The notes under the pieces were generated by a model that worked only from the letters and a program-made list of their open reading frames with translations, searched no databases and was not told the origin of the DNA. From contig JAJEFG010000060.1 of NCBI GenBank assembly GCA_022820545.1, positions 1-42,500 of the forward strand: a stretch of DNA of 42,500 nt. Reading direction: 5' to 3'. Shown here one piece after another: positions 22,968 to 30,280 of the stretch. Position numbers and translations under genes: made by a program. This DNA comes from Acidobacteriota bacterium (GTDB lineage Bacteria > Acidobacteriota > Vicinamibacteria > Marinacidobacterales > Marinacidobacteraceae). Position 1 is the stretch's first letter; each line of letters opens with the position of its first letter.

Positions 22968-24329
22968 ATGTCAGAAGGAAGCTGGTTGAACCGCAGGGCG
23001 TTTCTGAAAGGCGCCGGCGCGACCGCGCTCGCGGGCGCGGCGACGTCGGGAGCCTCGCTGCTCCACCCGGTGACGGCGGGAGCCGCGGTCCAGGACGGGT
23101 CCGGCCAGTTCGACTTCGACACCCCCTACGACCGGATCGGCACCGACTGCGCCAAGTGGGACACCATCATCGAGCGGCACGGCGCGGAGAACATCCAGGT
23201 GGCGATGGGCGTCGCCGACATGGACTTCAAGTGCGCCCCGGTGATCACCGAGGCCCTGATGGACCGGGTGAAACACGAGAACTGGGGCTACCTCAAGATG
23301 CCGGAGGACTTCTTCCCGGCGATCGTGGACTGGAACAGGACGCGGCACGGGCTGGAGATCAATCCCGATCTGATGGCGCTCTCCGACGGCGTCCATCCGG
23401 CGCTGATCGCGGCTCTGAAGGCGCTCGCGCGGCCGGGCAGCAAGGTGCTGCTGACCACCTCGACCTACAGCGGCTTCTACATGGACCTGCGCGAGTCCCA
23501 CACGCTTGCGGAAGAGAGCCCGCTGATCATCGACAACGGGGTCCACCGGCTGGATTTCGACGACCTCGAGTCCCGGATCTCGCAGGAGACCGACGTCCTG
23601 ATCCTCTGCAACCCGCAGAATCCGACCGGAAACTGCTGGTCGCCGGAAGACCTCATGCGGCTGGGCCAACTGTGCCTCGAGCGCCGCGTGGTCGTGCTGG
23701 CGGACGAGATCCACTGCGACTTCGTCACCAGGGGGCAGAAGTACACGCCGTTCGCCAGCCTGCCCGACAAGAACGTCGTCAACAACAGCGTCACTTTCCA
23801 GTCGGGGAGCAAGACGTTCAGCCTCGCGGCGATGAAGGTCGCCTGGTTCCACTCCACCAATCCGGAGTACTTCCGGAAGGTCCAGGATCAGCACATGGCG
23901 CAGACCAACACGCTCGGCGTGGTGGCGCACCACGCGGCGCTCCGGGGCGGCGCGGAGTGGCTGGACCAGTTGCTGGTCTATCTCGACGGCAACCACGACC
24001 TCGTCGAGCAGTACCTCCGGGACAACGTTCCGCAGATCAAATACACCAAGGCCCAGGGCACCTACCTCGCCTGGCTGGACGTGTCGCAGATCGGTGAAGC
24101 GATCGGCGCCGCGGAGAAGGCGGTTGCGGCCACCGAAACCGAAGAAGAAGAGGTGACGCCGGAGGACATCGTGGTCCGCTGGCTGGTCGAGAATGCCGGC
24201 GTGTACACCAACCCCGGTTCGAACTACGGTCCGGGCGGCGAGGGATGGGTTCGGATGAACCTCGGCGCCTCGCGGCAGTTGATCCAGGTCGCGCTCGACA
24301 ACATCGCGGAGGCGATGAACAGCCTCTAG
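22968..24329 (+). CDS. Tat-exported PLP-dependent aminotransferase (PatB/MalY-like)
   Basis: The 453-residue product begins with a Tat signal (NRRAFLKGAGATALAGAA) and continues as a fold-type I PLP enzyme of the PatB/MalY C-S lyase and aminotransferase branch: YDRIGTDCAKWD, VADMDFKCAPVITEAL, WGYLKMPEDFFPAIVDWNRTRHG, NPQNPTGNCWSPEDL, ADEIHCDFV, SGSKTFSLAAMKVAW with the PLP lysine, and GSNYGPGGEGWVRMNLG. Expected reactions are C-S bond cleavage or transamination, in the periplasm. A Glu-rich insertion (ETEEEEVTPEDIV) lies near the end. GAAGGAG precedes the ATG. It opens the 22968-28637 operon; the next gene starts 6 bases after its stop. Confidence 0.88.
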   Translation: MSEGSWLNRRAFLKGAGATALAGAATSGASLLHPVTAGAAVQDGSGQFDFDTPYDRIGTDCAKWDTIIERHGAENIQVAMGVADMDFKCAPVITEALMDRVKHENWGYLKMPEDFFPAIVDWNRTRHGLEINPDLMALSDGVHPALIAALKALARPGSKVLLTTSTYSGFYMDLRESHTLAEESPLIIDNGVHRLDFDDLESRISQETDVLILCNPQNPTGNCWSPEDLMRLGQLCLERRVVVLADEIHCDFVTRGQKYTPFASLPDKNVVNNSVTFQSGSKTFSLAAMKVAWFHSTNPEYFRKVQDQHMAQTNTLGVVAHHAALRGGAEWLDQLLVYLDGNHDLVEQYLRDNVPQIKYTKAQGTYLAWLDVSQIGEAIGAAEKAVAATETEEEEVTPEDIVVRWLVENAGVYTNPGSNYGPGGEGWVRMNLGASRQLIQVALDNIAEAMNSL

Positions 24330-24335
24330 GGGCTC

Positions 24336-24611
24336 GTGAAACGACGCGAGTTCGCCGCGCTGGCCGCGGCAACCACTGCCGGCGCCCTGTGGCAACAGGC
24401 GTGCGCCGAAGTCGAGAGTAACGGCGAACTCTCCGCCGAAACGGTGGGGACTCTGCTCGACCACCAGGGGCCCCGGGGGATCTACGAGGACGTAACGGAG
24501 CTCGAGCGGCTCCGCCGGGCCGTCGAGAACATGATCGGCGTCCAGCGGACGCTGAGGGAGTTCCCGCTCGACCCCGACGAACCCCCGCTCACCGTTTTCC
24601 GACGCGGTTGA
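24336..24611 (+). CDS. small Tat-type lipoprotein, amidase-associated
   Basis: This 91-residue protein starts with a Tat-like signal (KRREFAALAAATTAGALW) and a plausible lipobox ending at Cys23 (QQAC). The mature part is about 68 residues, mainly helical (YEDVTELERLRRAVENMIGVQRTLREF), with a Pro/Asp-rich end. I know no family for it. The start is GTG, 6 bases after the aminotransferase stop, and the amidase ATG lies 2 bases after its own stop. Since the amidase lacks a signal of its own, this protein could anchor or carry it across the membrane, or be a small subunit; this is inference from gene order. Confidence 0.7.
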   Translation: MKRREFAALAAATTAGALWQQACAEVESNGELSAETVGTLLDHQGPRGIYEDVTELERLRRAVENMIGVQRTLREFPLDPDEPPLTVFRRG

Positions 24612-24613
24612 AC

Positions 24614-26089
24614 ATGGCAATCGAGGAATCGACCTTTTTCCTGACGGTCTCGGAGTTGGCGGCCGGCCTCCGGGACGGATCCTTCAGTTCGGTCGAGTTG
24701 ACCCGGGCGTATCTGGATCGCGCCGAGGAACTGGACGTCCCCCCCTTCGACCTGCCGAGCGAACCCCGCGAAGACCACCAGGGGAAGCTGGCCACCATGG
24801 TCACGGTCGCACGCGACCACGCCCTCGAATCCGCCGAGCGCGCCGACCGGGAACTGGCGGCCGGCAACGCGCGGAGCATCCTCCACGGACTTCCCTACGG
24901 GGTGAAGGACCTGCTCGACACCCGCGGCGTCCGCACCACCTGGGGCTCGGGCATCTTCCGCGACCGCGTGCCGGAGCGGAACGCCGCCGTCGTCGACCGC
25001 CTCGAGGAAGCGGGCGCGGTGATGATGGCCAAGAACTCGCTCGGCGAGTTCGCCGGCGGCAACACGAGTTCGGCGCTCAACCCCTGGAAGCTGGACCGCA
25101 CCAGTTTCGGATCGTCCAGCGGGACCGTTTCCGCGGCGGTCGCGGGCCTGATCGGCTTCGGGATCGGCACCGAGACCGGCGGCTCCATCGTCTTTCCCGC
25201 CTCGGCGGTCGGCGCCTCGGGGCTCCGGCCCACCTTCGGGCGGGTGAGCCGGTTCGGGTGCATGGCGCTCTCCTGGAGCCTCGACAAGATCGGCCCGGTG
25301 GGCCGGTCCGCGGAGGACTGCGGGCACGTGCTGGAGGTGATCGCCGGCCGGGACGCCCGGGACACCTCGACGGCGGACCGCCCGTTCATCTTCCGCGCCG
25401 ACCCGGGGTCGATGCGCGGCCGGCGGCTCGGCGTCCATCGCCCCGAGTTCCTGCTCTCCCAGTCGGAGACGACCCGGCGGGTCTTTCAGGAGGCGCTCGA
25501 CGTTTTCGCGGCGATGGGCGTCGAGATCGAGGACATCGAACTGCCGCGCTTCCCCACCGGCGCGCTCTTCACCACCATCGTGACCGTGGAGAGCGGCACC
25601 AACTTCAGGTCCCTCTTCGACGACGGCCGCGCCGCCGAGATGTTCTCGTTCAACGAGGACCGGCGCGCCGGCTGGATGGCGGGCCGGATGCTCCCCGCCG
25701 CCGACTACCTGACCGCCCAGCGGATCCGCAACCAGCTCGTGCGCGAGGCCGACGAGATCGTCTCCCGCTACGACGCGGTGATCGCGCCGACCTGGCCGAA
25801 CGGGGCGGCGCTCCGCGTGGTGCGGGACGGGTGGCCGATCCCGGCGCGGAACGAGTGGGAGCCGCCGGACGACGTGAGCAGCGCGACGCCGCGGCTCAAC
25901 TACATCGCGAACCTGGTCGGCCATCCCGGCCTCGCCGTCCCCTGCGGGTTCGACGAGGATGGGTTGCCGCTGTCGCTCCAGATCGTCGGCTCGCCGATGG
26001 ACGACCAGGCGGTGCTGGACTTCGGGATGGCGTTCCAGCGGGAGACCGACTGGCACCGGCGGCGGCCGCCCTTTCCCTGGCGGGAGTAG
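24614..26089 (+). CDS. amidase signature family hydrolase
   Basis: The 491-residue enzyme has the amidase signature: the catalytic Lys in LPYGVKDLLDTRG, the Gly/Ser-rich segment FGSSSGTVSAAVAG with the cis-Ser, and GTETGGSIVFPASAVGASGLRPTFG with the nucleophile Ser. Such enzymes cleave amide bonds through a Ser-cisSer-Lys triad. It is not a clear GatA, since no gatB or gatC is present and the context is catabolic. The ATG at 24614 follows the small lipoprotein gene. No signal peptide is present, in contrast with its exported neighbours. The amidohydrolase starts 9 bases after its stop. Confidence 0.92.
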   Translation: MAIEESTFFLTVSELAAGLRDGSFSSVELTRAYLDRAEELDVPPFDLPSEPREDHQGKLATMVTVARDHALESAERADRELAAGNARSILHGLPYGVKDLLDTRGVRTTWGSGIFRDRVPERNAAVVDRLEEAGAVMMAKNSLGEFAGGNTSSALNPWKLDRTSFGSSSGTVSAAVAGLIGFGIGTETGGSIVFPASAVGASGLRPTFGRVSRFGCMALSWSLDKIGPVGRSAEDCGHVLEVIAGRDARDTSTADRPFIFRADPGSMRGRRLGVHRPEFLLSQSETTRRVFQEALDVFAAMGVEIEDIELPRFPTGALFTTIVTVESGTNFRSLFDDGRAAEMFSFNEDRRAGWMAGRMLPAADYLTAQRIRNQLVREADEIVSRYDAVIAPTWPNGAALRVVRDGWPIPARNEWEPPDDVSSATPRLNYIANLVGHPGLAVPCGFDEDGLPLSLQIVGSPMDDQAVLDFGMAFQRETDWHRRRPPFPWRE

Positions 26090-26098
26090 TCCGGTCCG

Positions 26099-27421
26099 AT
26101 GAACCGATCGCAGGCGGGCGTCTCACGCCGCGAGTTCCTGGCCGGCTCCGGCGCCTTCGCGCTGGCGTGTTCCGCCCGCTCGGCCAGCGAGCCCGAGTTC
26201 GACCTGCTCCTCAAGGGCGGCCACCTGATCGATCCGCGGAACGGGCTGAGCGCGGTCCGCGACGTCGCCGTGCACGACGGCCGGGTGGCGGCGGTCGCCG
26301 AGGCCATCGATCCGGGGCGGGCCTTCAAGGTGGTCGAGTGCGGGGGCCTCTACGTGACGCCCGGCCTGATCGACCTGCACGTCCACGTGTTCGCGGGCAC
26401 GAACGAGCCGGGGTCCTACGCCGGGGACAACAGCCTGTATCCGGACGGCCACACCTTCCGCTCGGGCGTCACGACGGTTCTGGACGCCGGCTGCGCCGGC
26501 TGGCGGAACTTCGAGACCTTCCGGGAGACGGTCATCAGCCGGAGCCGGACGCGCGTGCTGGCGCTCGCCAACGTCGTCGGCCACGGGATGCGCGGCGGCG
26601 ACATCGAGCAGGACCTCGAGGACATGCAAGCCGACCCGACCGCGGCCCTCGCCCGGGAGCACTCCGACGTCATCGTCGGGGTGAAGACCGCCCACTACGC
26701 GGCGCCGGACTGGTACCCGGTCGAGGAGGCCGTCCGCGCCGGCGACGCCGCCGGGATCCCGGTGATGGTGGATTTCGGTACCGATCACCCGGAACGGCCG
26801 CTCGAGACCCTGCTGGGCGAAAAGCTCCGCCCGGGAGACATCTACACCCACTGTTTCTCGGGGAACCGCCGGGAGCTGCTCGCGGACGGGACGCCCAATC
26901 CGGGTCTCTTCGCGGGGCGCGAGCGGGGCGTCGTCTTCGACGTGGGTCACGGCGGCGGCAGCTTCAAGTGGAGCGTGGCCGCGGCGTGCCTCGCGGCCGG
27001 CTTCCCGGCGGACTCGATCTCCACCGACCTCCACATCGGTTCGATGAACGCCGGAATGAAGGACCAGGTCACCACGATGAGCAAGTTCCTGGCCCTCGGG
27101 GAGTCCCTGGAGGACGTGATCCGGCAGTCCACCTGGAACCCCGCCCGGCAGATGGGCCGCGAGGAACTGGGCCACCTGTCCGTGGGGGCGACCGCCGATA
27201 TCGCGGTGCTCAAGAAGGAGTCCGGAGCGTTCGGGTTCGTGGACAGCTTCGGCGCGCGCCAGGACGGAACCGAGAAGCTGGTGTGCGAGCTGACCTTCAG
27301 GGACGGCCGGCTCGCCTGGGACCTGAACGGACGGACCCGCCGGGACTGGCGCGAACTCCCGCCGGACTACGGCCGGCAGGGCGATTCGCGGTGGGACGGC
27401 ATCCTGCACCGGCTCTCCTGA
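26099..27421 (+). CDS. Tat-exported amidohydrolase (dihydroorotase-like, EF_0837-type)
   Basis: This 440-residue protein begins with a Tat signal (SRREFLAGSGAFALAC, possibly a lipobox at Cys24) and continues as an amidohydrolase with the metal-site set: DLHVHVF for the HxH pair, VGVKTAHYAA with the bridging Lys, a His in YTHCFSG, a His in DVGHGGG, and STDLH with the Asp. The C-terminus returns to the small beta domain (GATADIAVLKKE). Its nearest pattern is the amidohydrolase/deacetylase type often found beside SelA-like PLP enzymes, which is the next gene here. The substrate may be a cyclic amide or an N-acyl compound. It acts in the periplasm if the signal is used. Confidence 0.88.
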   Translation: MNRSQAGVSRREFLAGSGAFALACSARSASEPEFDLLLKGGHLIDPRNGLSAVRDVAVHDGRVAAVAEAIDPGRAFKVVECGGLYVTPGLIDLHVHVFAGTNEPGSYAGDNSLYPDGHTFRSGVTTVLDAGCAGWRNFETFRETVISRSRTRVLALANVVGHGMRGGDIEQDLEDMQADPTAALAREHSDVIVGVKTAHYAAPDWYPVEEAVRAGDAAGIPVMVDFGTDHPERPLETLLGEKLRPGDIYTHCFSGNRRELLADGTPNPGLFAGRERGVVFDVGHGGGSFKWSVAAACLAAGFPADSISTDLHIGSMNAGMKDQVTTMSKFLALGESLEDVIRQSTWNPARQMGREELGHLSVGATADIAVLKKESGAFGFVDSFGARQDGTEKLVCELTFRDGRLAWDLNGRTRRDWRELPPDYGRQGDSRWDGILHRLS

Positions 27422-27437
27422 GCGGGAGGACGAGAAC

Positions 27438-28637
27438 ATGGCCATGAAGATGACCCGGCGGCGCGTGCTGCAGGGCGGCGTCTCCGCCGCCGTGCTGGGA
27501 GCAACCGCCTGTGCTTCCCCATCTGAATCCGACAACCACGAAGCGCCGGAGGAGGTCTACCGGCGGCTGGGAATCGAGCCGGTGATCAACGCCATCGGCA
27601 CCGTGACGGTCCTCGGCGGTTCCCTCATGCCGCCCGAGGTCACGGACGCCATGGTCGCGGCGTCGCGCAACTTCGTGCCGCTTCCCGAGCTCCAGGAACG
27701 CGCGGGCGACCAAATCGCCCGGCTGATCGGGGTGCCGGCCGCCATGATCTCGGCCGGGGCCGCGTCCGCGATGACCTGCGGGACCGCGGCGGCGATCGCC
27801 GGCGACGACGACGAGAAGCTGCGGATGCTCCCGGACACCACCGGGATGAAGAACGAGGTCATCCAGCAGCGGGCCCACCTCACCGGATACCAGGCCCAGC
27901 TGGAGCTCGTGGGAGCCAGGATCGTCTGGGTGGACACCCGTGAGGAACTGGAAGCGGCGATCGGCGAGCGGACGGCCATGATGTTCTTCCTGAACTTCGC
28001 CGACCCACGGGGGCAGATCGGCCGCGCCGAGTGGATCGAGGTCGCGAAAGCGCACGGCGTGCCGACGATGAACGACGCCGCCGCGGACATCCCGCCTCCC
28101 GAGCGGCTCCACACCTACGTGGAAGAGGGCTTCGACATGGTGGCCTTCTCGGGCGGCAAGGGGCTGAGGGGTCCGCAGGCCACCGGACTCCTTCTCGGAC
28201 GCCCCGACCTGATCCAGGCAGCGCGCAAGGCGATCAGCCCGTTCGGCGGCATCGGCCGCGGCATGAAGGTGGGCAAGGAGGAACTCGTCGGCCTCGTGGC
28301 GGCGGTCGAGCGCTACGTCTCCCTCGACCACGACGCGGAGCGGCGCGAACTGGACGCTCGCGCCGAGCTCATTTCCGGGGTCCTGGGGAGCGTGAGCGGG
28401 CTCTCCCGGGAGACCCACGTGCCCGAGATCGCCAACCACGTCCCCCACGTGGTGGTGAGCTGGGACGAGGACGGCCTGGGTGTGACGTCGGAAGAGGCGG
28501 TCGCCCGGCTTCTCGAAGGGGACCCGCCGATCGCGGTCTCCCGTTCCGGAGAAGGACGGCTCCGCATCTCGACGTGGATGCTCCGCCCCGGTCAGGACGC
28601 CGTGGTCGCGGAACGCGTCAGGGCGCTGTTCGCGTGA
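27438..28637 (+). CDS. exported SelA-like PLP enzyme (not selenocysteine synthase)
   Basis: The 399-residue product has a Tat-type N-terminus with lipobox (MTRRRVLQGGVSAAVLGATAC) and a fold-type I PLP domain related to SelA and to glucosaminate-6-phosphate ammonia-lyase: RLGIEPVINAIGTVTVLGGSLMPPEV, ISAGAASAMTCGTAAAIAG, and VAFSGGKGLRGPQATGLLLG with the PLP Lys. The export signal and the missing tRNA-binding N-terminal domain argue against selenocysteine synthesis. In other bacteria this type pairs with the amidohydrolase found just upstream, suggesting sequential lyase and deacylase steps on an amino-acid or amino-sugar derivative. GGGAGG lies before the first ATG. It ends the operon and converges on the S10 peptidase gene, 10 bases away. 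Confidence 0.87.
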   Translation: MAMKMTRRRVLQGGVSAAVLGATACASPSESDNHEAPEEVYRRLGIEPVINAIGTVTVLGGSLMPPEVTDAMVAASRNFVPLPELQERAGDQIARLIGVPAAMISAGAASAMTCGTAAAIAGDDDEKLRMLPDTTGMKNEVIQQRAHLTGYQAQLELVGARIVWVDTREELEAAIGERTAMMFFLNFADPRGQIGRAEWIEVAKAHGVPTMNDAAADIPPPERLHTYVEEGFDMVAFSGGKGLRGPQATGLLLGRPDLIQAARKAISPFGGIGRGMKVGKEELVGLVAAVERYVSLDHDAERRELDARAELISGVLGSVSGLSRETHVPEIANHVPHVVVSWDEDGLGVTSEEAVARLLEGDPPIAVSRSGEGRLRISTWMLRPGQDAVVAERVRALFA

Positions 28638-28647
28638 GCTGACCCGG

Positions 28648-30156
28648 TTAGCGTCCCGAAGTCCGTTCGATAAACCCGCCGACGTCCTCGCGCCACTGCG
28701 GCAGGAGCGATTCCTCGACGTACATCATGTGGCCGGCGGCGAAGTCGGCCCGCTCGATGTTCGCCCGGAGGTCCGGCGGGAGTCCCATCTGCTCCACGGA
28801 CCACATCGCCGCGAAGTAGGGCGTGGCGAGGTCGTAGATCCCGTTGACGAGCAGGACCTTCAGGTCGGGGTTCCGCTTCATGGCCTGGGCGAGGTCGGGC
28901 GCCACGTTGGGCGTCCCGCCGCCCCGGGCGAAGAAGCCCCCGCCGCCCAGCCGGCCCCAGTTCCAGTTGCGGGTGGCGCCGCTCGGCACGTACTCCCGGT
29001 CGCCGTCGTATCCCAGCTCGCCGCGCAGATAGCTGTTGAACGCCGAGGTGTAGGCCGAGCTGATCGCGGTGGACTGGGGGTCGTGCGAGGGACGGGCGCC
29101 CAGCACGTTGCCGGCGGGTCCGGTGAAGCGGGCGTCGAGCCGTCCCACGATGCGTCCCTCGTCGCGGAGCAGCTCGGCCTCGAAGGCGGGCGCCGTCACC
29201 CGCAGGTTCGACTTGTCGATGAAGTCCTTGCTGAGGCCGGTGTAGAGGTGCATCTGGTCGATCACCCGGGCGCGCTTTGCCGGATCGAGGGTGGTGCCGG
29301 CGAGGAGCGCCGTCGCGTACTCGTTCAGCGACCACGCCTCCACCTCGGCCATGAAGGCCTCAAGGTTGTCGGGGGAGCCGCCGGGGAGACGGTCCAGGTA
29401 GCGCGCGGTGATGGCGTAGGAGGGAAGGTTGACGATGTAGGGGATGTCGTCCCCGGGCGCGAACTGGATGGTGTTGAACTGGAGGACCACCGAGACCAGC
29501 ACGATGCCGTTCAGGTCGATATTGGCGCGCTGCAGATGCCTGGCGAGGACCGCGGAGCGGGTGGTCCCGTAGCTTTCCCCGAGCAGGTAGCGCGGCGAGT
29601 TCCAGCGGTCGTACTCGCTCAGGAAGCGCCGGACGAACTGGGCGAGCGAACGCGCGTCCTCGTCGATGCCCCAGTAGTAGGAGCCTTCGGTGTCGCCGAT
29701 GGGATGACTGAAGCCGGTGCCGATGGGATCCACCATCACGATGTCGGCCATGTCGAGGAGCGTGTAGGCGTTGTCCTCGAGCGGGTAGGGAGGCGCTCCC
29801 TGCGGACCGACCTCGGGGGTGACCACCCGGCGCGGTCCCATGATCCCCATGTGCAGCCAGAAGGAGGCGGAGCCCGGTCCGCCGTTGTAGGCGAAGATGA
29901 GGGGCCGTTCGCGGGCCGGTGCGCCGTTCGTGCGGAAGTAGGCGGTGTAGAAGAGCTTGCCGGCCGGCTCCCCGTCTCCATCGGCCAGGGTGGTGTTCGC
30001 GACCACGGCGTCGTACTCGACGGTCTCGCCGTTCATCTCGATCGAGTGGCTGGTTTCCCAGCGGGATTCCTCGATGGCCTCGGAGCCGTTTTCCTGGGCG
30101 GAAGCCACCGCGACAACGGCGAGCAGGACAACGAAGAGAAGGGTTTTCTTCAACAT
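28648..30156 (-). CDS. exported serine carboxypeptidase (peptidase family S10)
   Basis: The 502-residue protein has a Sec signal (LLFVVLLAVVAVASAQ) and an alpha/beta-hydrolase fold of family S10: FAYNGGPGSASFWLHMG, the oxyanion and glycine-rich region; the nucleophile in LLGESYGTTRS; a late Asp in LVNGIYDLATPY; and His in FAAGHMMY. S10 enzymes remove C-terminal residues from peptides at acid pH. The ATG follows GGAGG at a 7-base distance. It lies downstream of the TonB-dependent receptor on the same strand but behind a strong terminator, so it probably has its own promoter. Uptake or degradation of peptides with the receptor is possible. Confidence 0.9.
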   Translation of the reverse strand: MLKKTLLFVVLLAVVAVASAQENGSEAIEESRWETSHSIEMNGETVEYDAVVANTTLADGDGEPAGKLFYTAYFRTNGAPARERPLIFAYNGGPGSASFWLHMGIMGPRRVVTPEVGPQGAPPYPLEDNAYTLLDMADIVMVDPIGTGFSHPIGDTEGSYYWGIDEDARSLAQFVRRFLSEYDRWNSPRYLLGESYGTTRSAVLARHLQRANIDLNGIVLVSVVLQFNTIQFAPGDDIPYIVNLPSYAITARYLDRLPGGSPDNLEAFMAEVEAWSLNEYATALLAGTTLDPAKRARVIDQMHLYTGLSKDFIDKSNLRVTAPAFEAELLRDEGRIVGRLDARFTGPAGNVLGARPSHDPQSTAISSAYTSAFNSYLRGELGYDGDREYVPSGATRNWNWGRLGGGGFFARGGGTPNVAPDLAQAMKRNPDLKVLLVNGIYDLATPYFAAMWSVEQMGLPPDLRANIERADFAAGHMMYVEESLLPQWREDVGGFIERTSGR

Positions 30157-30221
30157 TTCGGGACCTCCGGGGACGACGGGAATGGAACGGGCGAGCATAC
30201 GTGATCGTCCGCCGCCGACCG

Positions 30222-30261
30222 GAAACAGAAAAGGGAACCGCCCGGTACCGGGCGGTCCCCC
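30222..30261 (-). terminator. intrinsic terminator after the TonB-dependent receptor gene
   Basis: On the minus strand a long stem (GGGACCGCCCGG paired with CCGGGCGGTTCCC, 30260-30233) is followed at once by TTTTCTGTTTC (30232-30222). It is the clearest rho-independent terminator in the window and ends the receptor transcript about 20 bases past its stop codon. Confidence 0.88.
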
Positions 30262-30280
30262 TAGACGAGGGCTGGAAACG

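Noticed and set aside
27438-28637. Selenocysteine synthase SelA, paired with the selD fusion
   Set aside because: The protein has a Tat/lipoprotein start and lacks the SelA N-terminal tRNA-binding domain; it matches the SelA-like lyase group instead.
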